NCBI GenBank assembly: GCA_017617145.1
Contig: JAFZWX010000233.1
Span: forward strand, 1 to 9,974
Length of the DNA: 9,974 nt
Direction of reading: 5' to 3'
From: Treponema sp.
Lineage (GTDB): Bacteria; Spirochaetota; Spirochaetia; Treponematales; Treponemataceae
A program made the position numbers and the translations under genes. The notes under the pieces were generated by a model that ran no database searches, had not been told where the DNA came from, and saw only the letters and a list, made by a program, of their open reading frames with translations. Position 1 is the first letter of the stretch; every line of letters starts with the position of its first letter. Below are positions 1-6,500 of this stretch, one piece after another.

Positions 1-272
1 GAGTCGGCACGGGCATCGGCAATTGAAGTAAGAAGGTTCATAGCACCTGGCCCACTAGTTGCCATACAAACAGCAACATTACCGGTAGAACGCGCAATTC
101 CCTGAGCAATAAAACCCGCAGCCTGCTCGTGGCGCACAAGGACGTGACGGATCTTTGATTTGTTCAATTCATCATAAAGCGGCAGGATCATTCCTCCTGG
201 AATTCCTGCAACTGTTTCAATTCCGTACATCTCAAGCAACTTAACAATAATCTGTGCGCCAGTTTGTTTCAT
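1..272 (-). CDS. ilvB: Acetolactate synthase large subunit, N-terminal part (runs off the left edge)
   Basis: This is the 5' end (90 codons) of the thiamine-diphosphate enzyme that condenses two pyruvates to acetolactate, or pyruvate plus 2-oxobutyrate to acetohydroxybutyrate, the first common step of valine, leucine and isoleucine synthesis. Seen in the sequence: the N-terminal TPP-binding (PYR) domain start MKQTGAQIIVKLLEMYGIET, then GIPGGMILPLYDEL (residues 23-36), then RHEQAAGFIAQGIAR with Glu49 in the place of the catalytic glutamate that activates the cofactor, then ATSGPGAMNLLTSIADA. The match to the IlvB family is strong, although other TPP enzymes such as glyoxylate carboligase share the fold. 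The ATG at 272 follows AGGAG (282-278) with a 5-nt spacer. The rest of the gene and any ilvN partner lie outside the window. It is transcribed away from everything to its right. Confidence 0.93.
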   Translation of the reverse strand, partial: MKQTGAQIIVKLLEMYGIETVAGIPGGMILPLYDELNKSKIRHVLVRHEQAAGFIAQGIARSTGNVAVCMATSGPGAMNLLTSIADARAD

Positions 273-284
273 AGAGTCTCCTGT

Positions 285-355
285 GTAAGGCCGCTGGCGG
301 CCGGTGTTCTATAGCAAGGCGTTAAAAAAATTGCGAAAGCAATTTTTAGCCTTAC
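285..355 (-). promoter_or_regulatory. Structured ilvB leader, possible attenuator
   Basis: The presumed ilvB leader holds two hairpins. Hairpin A (353-316, minus strand) has outer arms AAGGC/GCCTT and an inner stem AAAAATTGC-TTTC-GCAATTTTTTT, which looks like a weak intrinsic terminator because a U run follows the small GC core. Hairpin B (302-289) is the perfect inverted repeat GGCCGC-CA-GCGGCC. A third pairing is possible: GTAAGGC (355-349) is perfectly complementary to GCCTTAC (291-285) and would be exclusive with the base of hairpin B. Mutually exclusive structures in front of a branched-chain amino acid gene suggest transcription attenuation. I found no T-box motif and no convincing leader peptide rich in Leu, Val or Ile codons, so the mechanism is open. 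Confidence 0.4.
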
Positions 356-368
356 CTTTTAATAGGTG

Positions 369-397
369 ATTCTACCATATTTTTATTGTGGATTCAA
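369..397 (-). promoter_or_regulatory. Predicted sigma-70 promoter of ilvB
   Basis: On the minus strand, TTGAAT (397-392) and TAGAAT (374-369) are separated by 17 nt. The -10 is preceded by TG plus one base (TGGTAGAAT), an extended -10. Transcription would start near 362, giving a leader of about 90 nt before the ilvB ATG. This is pattern recognition only. Confidence 0.6.
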
Positions 398-452
398 TGC
401 GCAGGCCATGTTAGAATAAGAGTCATAGATTTCGTTTACGGAAGAAAAATTC

Positions 453-602
453 ATGATTTTAAATATATTCAACAAAAATATAAAACATAAACGATTCTGT
501 ATCTATGGATTTTTTTCAATTACATTTATTCTCTTAATTTTGTTTTTCCCGATTCACACAATCACTTCGTATAAACATTCTAAGCCTGATTCTTTGCATT
601 AG
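453..602 (+). CDS. Possible small single-span membrane peptide, 49 aa
   Basis: I do not recognise this protein. The reading frame runs from ATG 453 to TAG 600-602. It encodes a basic N-terminus (NKNIKHKR, residues 7-14), one strongly hydrophobic stretch at about residues 15-36 (including FFSITFILLILFF) and a short polar tail. This fits a small inner-membrane peptide, or an uncleaved signal anchor, with the N-terminus inside. A GGAAG (440-444) lies 8 nt before the ATG, and an in-frame stop at 426-428 rules out a longer form with an upstream start. No good promoter was found. Its last codons fall inside the first linker of the tandem repeat array (592-897), so the present C-terminus may have been set by the repeat or the gene may be a remnant. 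AT-rich DNA can produce such hydrophobic frames by chance. Confidence 0.35.
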   Translation: MILNIFNKNIKHKRFCIYGFFSITFILLILFFPIHTITSYKHSKPDSLH

Positions 603-897
603 CTTGTTGGGCTGACAGACACGCGAATTTCGAGATACGAGACATTTCGCGTGTAAAGACATTAACATCTGGGGCTTAAAAACACGCGAAACCCGGGGTA
701 CAAGGCATATCGCGTGTAGCATAGAATTTCATAGACACGCGAAAAGTTCAAAGAGGTATATTCTGCGTGTAAAGAGTCAATTTTGTCCTGGTAAGCCGAC
801 ACGCGAAATACAGAGGAAAATACATTTCGCGTGTAGAGGAATTAACAAGATGAGCTAAATGACACGCAAAACATAGGAAGTAAGCCTTTTCGCGTGT
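592..897. repeat. Five-unit tandem array of a 36-bp dyad, period about 63 bp
   Basis: Five copies of ACACGC-N24-GCGTGT occupy 619-654, 682-717, 735-770, 799-834 and 862-897. The 24-nt distance is identical in all five, although the interior differs. Arms extend to 9 bp in copy 1 (ACACGCGAA/TTCGCGTGT) and 11 bp in copy 4. Starts are 63, 53, 64 and 63 bp apart, close to 6, 5, 6 and 6 helical turns. The linkers are related: those beginning at 592, 655 and 835 each carry ATTA[AG]C followed by a GCT at the same offset. The linker before copy 3 is about 10 nt shorter. The array ends 15 bp before the -35 box of the NFACT gene. It could be a protein-binding array, a string of RNA hairpins in a 3' UTR, or a diverged minisatellite. 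Confidence 0.85.
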
Positions 898-912
898 AAA
901 AAGGCCTTTTAC

Positions 913-941
913 ATGACAAATCAATAAAAGTAATTTATAAT
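913..941 (+). promoter_or_regulatory. Predicted sigma-70 promoter of the NFACT gene
   Basis: ATGACA (913-918) and a perfect TATAAT (936-941) are separated by 17 nt. The start site would be near 948, giving a leader of about 16 nt with no Shine-Dalgarno-like sequence before ATG 964. The five-unit repeat array ends just upstream, so it is placed where upstream regulatory sites could act on this promoter. Confidence 0.6.
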
Positions 942-963
942 AAAGCAGAATTTTAATTGAATT

Positions 964-2559
964 ATGTCTCTAAACTGCAACGAAATTAATTTGATTCTCG
1001 ATGAACTCGATTTGACCGGCTCTTTTATTCAGGAAATTGTGCAGCCGGGGTATGATATGCTGGCTTTTTATACTTACAAGGAAGGCACGGCTAAGACTGT
1101 TGTAGTTTGTACGGCACAAAATGCAGTAAGAATTAATGAAACAAGGCGAAAGATTACTAAAAACGAAAAACCGCTGCGATTTATGGAGTTTTTGCGGTCG
1201 CATATAAAAGGGTGCAGGATTAATTCGTGCCAGCAGATTGGATTTGAGCGGGTTATAAAAATAGAACTTAGTCGTACTGTTGCTGCAGAAGAAAAAAAGG
1301 CTAATCAGCAGACTGTGCATGTTTCGCTTGTAAAAAAGCCAGTGCTTTCAAAAGAGGAGCTTGCTGCCCGCGAAGAGCCTGACGAAATTGAAGAAAACTA
1401 TATTCTTTACATAAAGCTTTGGAACAATGCAGCGAATGTGATTTTGTGCGATACCCAGAATGTAATTCTTGAACCGATGTTCAGGCGGCCGGAACGCGGG
1501 GAAGTTAAGGGAGAGGTTTATGAGCCTCCGGTTTCTGATGATAGTAAGAAAGATGAGATTTTAGAAAGATTTCCTGTAAGAGATTGGAGCGGGGGCGTTG
1601 CGGGGGTGACCCCCGCAGAAGGGGTAGTGGAAGACCGCGAAGCGGGCTGGAACGAGGGGAAGGCTTTCCCCTCCTTTAATTCCTTCATCGACTGGCACTA
1701 CAGCGAGCAAACCTCTACTCTTTCACGCGCGGCACTGCTTGAAAAGGCGGAAAAATGGTACAACCAGCGGCATTCTAAGATGGAGGCGGCACTCAACAAC
1801 CTCTTGCAAAAAAAGGAGCGCTTTGAAAACGCAGAACAGATTAAGCACCAGGGCGACCTTATTCTTACCTATGGGCATCTTATTAGCGGCGACTCTAAAT
1901 TTCTTGAATGCGAAGACTACGAAACAGGTAAAACACTGCGCATTTTGATTGACCCAAAAAAATCGGCACAGGAAAATGCGGCTGAATACTATAAGAATTA
2001 TAAAAAGGCTGTGTCTGGTGCTGAGGAAATTGTGCACGATATTGAAATGGCAAGAACTCAACTTGAAAAACTTGACCAGCAGTATGCTCAGATTTGCGCG
2101 GAACAGAATCCTGTAAAAATTGAACAGCTTTTGCGGCGCGACACTACTCCAACCCAACAGAAAAAGAAAAATCACCCTGGATTAGACTACACTATAAACG
2201 GCTGGTACATTCTTGTAGGTCGCGATGCCACCGAAAACGACGAACTTCTGCGCCATCATGTTCGCGGTGACGACCTTTGGCTTCATGTGCGCGACTTTCC
2301 TGGTGGTTACGTTTTTATAAAAGCACGAAAAGGCAAAACTGTACCGCTGGAAATCCTTTTGGATGCGGCTAATCTGGCTGTTCACTACTCCAAGGCACGC
2401 GGCGACAGTAAGGTTGACTTGTACTACACTCATGTAAAATATCTTCGCAGGGCAAAAAATGGTCCAAAAGGGCTTGTACTTCCTACCCAGGAAAAAAATC
2501 TTTGTGTTACACCAGATAAAGAAAGGATTAAAAAATTAGACTTTTTGAAAAATGAATAA
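964..2559 (+). CDS. NFACT-family protein (RqcH/Rqc2/FbpA-like), 531 aa
   Basis: NFACT proteins bind stalled 60S/50S ribosomal subunits with tRNA. Bacterial RqcH adds C-terminal alanine tails to stalled nascent chains in ribosome quality control. Seen here: an NFACT-N-like domain (about residues 1-185) starting MSLNCNEINLILDELDL, with GFERV (93-97). Glu95-Arg96 stands where B. subtilis RqcH has its tRNA-contacting Asp97-Arg98. A charged coiled-coil region follows (about 260-395). The C-terminal NFACT-R RNA-binding domain (406-531) contains ILVGRDATENDELL and DDLWLHVRDFPGGYVFIKA. Residues about 185-255 look like a linker instead of the usual helix-hairpin-helix domain, and a GC-rich palindromic insertion is encoded at about 209-239. 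The protein is somewhat shorter than typical RqcH (about 570 aa). The ATG is supported by family similarity of the N-terminus, not by a ribosome binding site. The family call is firm; RqcH activity is inferred. Confidence 0.92.
   Translation: MSLNCNEINLILDELDLTGSFIQEIVQPGYDMLAFYTYKEGTAKTVVVCTAQNAVRINETRRKITKNEKPLRFMEFLRSHIKGCRINSCQQIGFERVIKIELSRTVAAEEKKANQQTVHVSLVKKPVLSKEELAAREEPDEIEENYILYIKLWNNAANVILCDTQNVILEPMFRRPERGEVKGEVYEPPVSDDSKKDEILERFPVRDWSGGVAGVTPAEGVVEDREAGWNEGKAFPSFNSFIDWHYSEQTSTLSRAALLEKAEKWYNQRHSKMEAALNNLLQKKERFENAEQIKHQGDLILTYGHLISGDSKFLECEDYETGKTLRILIDPKKSAQENAAEYYKNYKKAVSGAEEIVHDIEMARTQLEKLDQQYAQICAEQNPVKIEQLLRRDTTPTQQKKKNHPGLDYTINGWYILVGRDATENDELLRHHVRGDDLWLHVRDFPGGYVFIKARKGKTVPLEILLDAANLAVHYSKARGDSKVDLYYTHVKYLRRAKNGPKGLVLPTQEKNLCVTPDKERIKKLDFLKNE
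1591..1673 (+). repeat. GC-rich REP-like palindromic element inserted in frame in the NFACT gene
   Basis: Three hairpins lie in about 75 bp of coding sequence: GCGGGGGT-G-ACCCCCGC (1600-1616, perfect), CCGC-GAA-GCGG (1635-1645) and GAGGGGAA-GGCT-TTCCCCTC (1654-1673, perfect). The stretch is far richer in G+C than its flanks and encodes a low-complexity Gly/Val/Glu segment (about residues 209-239) between the NFACT-N domain and the coiled coil. The reading frame stays open through it. This resembles intragenic palindromic elements such as the RPE of Rickettsia. The exact borders and a second copy elsewhere cannot be established from this window. Confidence 0.6.
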
Positions 2560-2562
2560 TAT

Positions 2563-2696
2563 TGAAAACAAAACTGCGGAGCAAAGGGACGGCTTCAAAC
2601 TACTTCGATGCTTGCCGAGCGAAGCGAGTTAAATCTTTCCTTGCAAGCTTCGCCGTAGTTTGAAGACGTACCTTCGCGGGAGCAGATTTGTTTTCA
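2563..2696. repeat. 134-bp nested inverted repeat (MITE-like or structured 3' UTR)
   Basis: The element starts 3 bp after the NFACT stop codon and has three nested arm pairs. The outer pair is 2563-2577 with 2682-2696 (14 of 15 complementary, beginning TGAAAACAAA). The middle pair is CTTCAAACTAC 2593-2603 with GTAGTTTGAAG 2655-2665 (11 of 11). The inner pair is GCGAAGC 2619-2625 with GCTTCGC 2647-2653 (7 of 7), with an alternative GCTTGC 2610-2615 with GCAAGC 2643-2648. The spacings between arms are nearly symmetrical. Its G+C content is above that of the AT-rich DNA to its right. It could be a non-autonomous mobile element, a repetitive palindrome, or a large hairpin ending the NFACT message. 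No simple GC stem plus U-run terminator is evident. Confidence 0.65.
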
Positions 2697-2731
2697 CTTA
2701 TAAATTTCATTTTTATGAATTCACATTTTTA

Positions 2732-2760
2732 ATGACTTTTTTACATTATTATAGTATAAT
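2732..2760 (+). promoter_or_regulatory. Predicted promoter of the HAD gene, abutting its start codon
   Basis: ATGACT (2732-2737) and a perfect TATAAT (2755-2760) are 17 nt apart. Only 6 nt separate the -10 box from the GTG at 2767, so the expected transcription start falls on or next to the start codon. The surrounding DNA is very AT-rich, so a chance TATAAT is possible. Confidence 0.5.
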
Positions 2761-2766
2761 ATTTTA

Positions 2767-3474
2767 GTGTATACTCTAAACTTGGGTGAAATAGACGCTG
2801 TTGCTTTTGACATTGACGGCACGCTTTATAGAAATAGTGTTTTCTATACAAGGGTGCTGCCACACTATCTTAAGCACTGGCACTTTTTCAAAAAGTTCAA
2901 CAAGGTGCGCATTATGCTGCGTAACGATGAACGAAATGAAAAAGGCTACAACGATCTTTTCAGAACGCAACTCGGATTTCTTGCAAAGGAGCTTGGCTGT
3001 ACTATGCCAGAAGCCGAACAACAGCTCAATGATATTGTATACGAGGGGCTCAGGCCTTTCTTTGAAAAAATCAATGCGTGTCATGGAGCAGTAGAGCTTA
3101 TACAAAGGCTCAAGGCAGCGGGTTTTAAAATTGCACTTCTTTCGGATTTTCCGCCTGAACAAAAAGGCGATATCTGGGGAATAAAACAGTACTGCGACCT
3201 GCTTTTGAGTTCGGAGCTTATAGGAGCACTTAAGCCTTCATCAAAGCCCTTTGAGGAGCTGGCAGAAAAGCTTGAAGTTCCGGCAGAACGCATTTTGTAT
3301 ATTGGGAACAGCCACAAATATGATGTGGAAGGTCCCAAAAAGCTTGGCATGAAAGCCGGCTGGTTTATACCCTGGGTATGGGGAAAATTCGGGGTTAAAT
3401 CTAAAATTGCGGATATTACCTTCAGGCATTATTCGCAGCTTGAAAAGTTTATTTTTGAACAGAAATCCGAGTAA
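2767..3474 (+). CDS. HAD-superfamily hydrolase, 235 aa
   Basis: This is a probable cytoplasmic phosphatase of the haloacid dehalogenase superfamily; its substrate cannot be told from sequence. Seen: motif I FDIDGTLYR with nucleophile Asp15 and general acid/base Asp17; motif II LLSDF with Ser126; motif III Lys156 in GALKPSSKPFEEL; and motif IV IGNSHKYD, with Asn181 where most relatives have Asp but Asp186 kept. A helical cap (type C1) fits between motifs I and II, and the length is usual for the phosphoglycolate phosphatase/YjjG-like group. The GTG start is chosen because the HAD core begins 10 residues later and the frame upstream is AT-rich non-coding DNA. There is no Shine-Dalgarno sequence, and a -10 box ends 6 nt before the GTG, suggesting a leaderless message. 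The coiled-coil gene follows after 36 bp and is probably co-transcribed. Confidence 0.92.
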   Translation: MYTLNLGEIDAVAFDIDGTLYRNSVFYTRVLPHYLKHWHFFKKFNKVRIMLRNDERNEKGYNDLFRTQLGFLAKELGCTMPEAEQQLNDIVYEGLRPFFEKINACHGAVELIQRLKAAGFKIALLSDFPPEQKGDIWGIKQYCDLLLSSELIGALKPSSKPFEELAEKLEVPAERILYIGNSHKYDVEGPKKLGMKAGWFIPWVWGKFGVKSKIADITFRHYSQLEKFIFEQKSE

Positions 3475-3510
3475 CTTCGGAATCTAAATAAAATTGGGTG
3501 GGGAAAAAAA

Positions 3511-6500
3511 GTGGAAATCGTAATCTCAATTCTCATTGCTTCTGTAATTTCTCTTGGAATTTCAATCTATTTCCATGAGATGAGCAAAAAAAATAATGCG
3601 ATGGAACGCGTAAAAAAATATGCGGATTCCCGCAAAAAGGATATGGAAGATTCCTACAAAACTCTGGAAAATCACTTCAATATGCTTATTGCAGAATTTG
3701 ATGCGCGTCAGAATCAGGCCAATGCAGCTGTAAAACTTTTAACCCAACAAAACAAAGACTTTGAACAAAAGATTGAAAACCTTGATAAAAGCATTAAGGC
3801 TGTTCAAAATATTGAAGCACAGATTAACGGATATTCAAAGATTCTTGATGACCTTAATGAAATGTCTGCAAATGTCGAAGAAAATCTTCTGCGGCTTCAG
3901 AAAGAAAGCGTAGTTGTAAACAAGCTGAATGACCGTCTTGATAAGCAGCAGCAGACTGTTGAGAATATAGACAAACGAATTCCACAGGTAACACAAAAAT
4001 TTTCAGAAGAAAATGCCGAACAGCTCAAGGTTATCGGGACTACCCTTCTTGATGAATACAAAAACTACGCCGATAAAATTGCAGGAGAAATTCGTCAGTC
4101 ACAAAATGATGCCGAAACTGCCCTTACAAAAATCAAACAGCAGATTCAGGATGCATATAATAAAGCTGCCGCAGAAGCTGAATCTTTGGAAAACACTGCC
4201 TTTGATCATTTGAGTCAGCAGGCAACAGAACGTTCTAATCAGTACATAGCCGAAATCAAAACTCAAAATGAACAGCTTGATTCACAAATAAAAAAATCTT
4301 TCAAGGAATCAGAGCAGAAGCTTGTAGAAACAATCAAAGCCGACCTTACAAAGATGAACGAGAATTTCCAGAAAAGCATAGACAATCTTTCGAATACATA
4401 TAACGGAAAGGTTCAGGCTCTGCATACAAAATACAATGAACAGCTTGATTCTGTTTCTGGTAAAAATGATGGAATAATCACAAAGCTCGAAGCAAAATTC
4501 AACGAAGATTTTACGCGCATTGATCAGAAGTGCAAATCTGACTGTGAAAAAATCAGCCAGCGTTACGAAGAAAACTATTCTACCCTCACCCAAAAATACG
4601 ACAAGGACTATGAAACACTTTCTGCAAAATATGATGATACTGTCGGAAAAATAAATCAGAAATATGATGACACAATTGAAAAAATCACACAGAAGTATGA
4701 CTCGCAAATTGGTTCACTTTCAGCAAGAGGCGATAAAGAGCTTACTGATTACGAAGCAAAAATCAATTCTGATATCCAGAAGATGAAATCTGATTATACA
4801 AAAGCATTTGAATCTGCAACTGCAATAAACAATACAAAAATAAATGAATTTAATCAGAACTTTGTTGCTGAGCATGAACGACTAAAATCGGAATATGATC
4901 TTGCAATTAATCAGATGGCAAGTGAAAGCACAGGCAAACTCGAAAATCTTGAAAGCAGCATTACTTCCGAAATTGCAAACTTCACCGATGAATGCAAAGA
5001 ACAGATTAATTCTTTACAGAATGATTATTCAAGCAAGCTTGCCGATTTTAAAGATGACATTGGAACCAGACTTTCGGTTGTTGAAAATGAATATGAACAA
5101 AAGACAAGCGCACTTGAATCAAATATCCGTGAATTAACTGAACGTTACGAAACAGAAGAAGAAGGTCTGCAGAATGTATTTACTGAAAGGCTTCGTGCTC
5201 TTAATGAAGACTACAAGCAGAAAATTGCAGAAACCAGACTTACACTTGAAGAAAGCCTTAAACAATGTAATGAAACAAGTGAATTCCTTAAACGTGATGT
5301 TGATGGAAATTCTCAGAGCCTTCAGAGTATTCAGTCAGAACTTGATGAAGAAATTAAGATTATGCAGGAAAGATATGCTGGTCTCTACAAGGATGCACTT
5401 GCTTCTGCCGATCAAAAAGAAAAGGATGCTCTTGATACCTTTAATGAAGGTGCAAAACAAAAGATTGACGAATATGCAGAGCTTATTCAACAGAAAATTG
5501 ATGCTTTGCAGAACAGTATTACCGAAAAAATCAAAACAGTTTCTTTGGAATCAAGTAATTCAATTCACGAAGCAGAAAGTGCAGTTGATGATTTGATAAA
5601 AGAAACTGCTGCTGCTAACCAGAAAGCACAAACACTTCAACCTGAAATTGACGAACGCATAAAACTAATCAACAAAGAACTTGAAGATTTTAAAACAGAT
5701 GCAGAAATCAAGCTTAACAATATGAACAAACAGATTTCTGATGCTGTTAAACGTTCTGTTGCCGAAAGTGAACAAACACATCTTAATATTCTTGAAGGCA
5801 TTGATGAACAACTGCATTCATATAAAAAGGATATTGAAAACAAACTTGCTCAAATTCAAAACAGTGGTTCCGATATTGATATTCTTGAAAAAAGCTTACG
5901 TGGTGCCATGCAGGAAGTTCAGTCTCGTGTACTTGGCGATTTTGATAAGTTCACAAGCGAACAGCAACGCCGCCATGAAGAATTTTCTACACAAATCAAA
6001 GAGGATTCTAAAACAATTGAAGTTCGCCTCCAGGAAATTGACAAATCACTCGATGAACTTAAAAATACTGCAACTGGCAGCATGAGTGCAAAACTTGTTG
6101 ATTTTGAAAAATCCTTTAACAACAATATTCTTACAAAGAACAACGAAATAGATTCTCAGCTTTCTGGTTGGAAGGTTGAACTTGATACAAAACTAAGTGA
6201 ACTTGCCGGAAACTATGAAGCACAACGTAAGGACGTTGAACAGGCTTATCTTAACGAACTTAGAACAAATCTTTCTTCTCTTACAACAAAAGCAAATGAA
6301 CAATATGATTCACTTGCAAATGCCATTGAAAAATCAAAGCTTGGAATGGAAACAAATATTACAGAAATTCAAGAAACCATTACAGACTTCCAGGAAGAAA
6401 CACGAACTAAGATTTCTCAGATTTCTACAAGTACAGACAAGGAACTTAAAACAGAAATTGATCGTGCCCTTTCAATGGTACAGGCAAAGCTTAAAACAAC

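Noticed and set aside
273..362. T-box riboswitch for ilvB
   Set aside because: The leader is too short, and neither the conserved T-box AGGGUGGNACCGCG-like sequence nor a specifier stem is present.
534..722. Minus-strand 62-codon frame with repeated VPRVSRV/VSRNSRV-like segments
   Set aside because: It simply translates two copies of the tandem dyad array; the apparent peptide repeat comes from the DNA repeat, and there is no ribosome binding site.
619..897. CRISPR array
   Set aside because: The conserved parts are inverted arms flanking variable interiors, the copies are not identical direct repeats, the linkers are homologous to one another and vary from 17 to 28 nt, and no cas genes are present.
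619..897. Integron attC sites
   Set aside because: Imperfect dyads of similar size suggested it, but the GTTRRRY/RYYYAAC core sites, gene cassettes and an integrase are absent.
970..2433. Minus-strand frames opposite the NFACT gene
   Set aside because: They are Phe/Leu-rich antisense readings of a well-supported protein, with no recognisable domain.
3466..3481. Terminator between the HAD gene and the coiled-coil gene
   Set aside because: TCCGA/TCGGA makes only a 5-bp stem and has no U run after it; read-through into the next gene is more likely.
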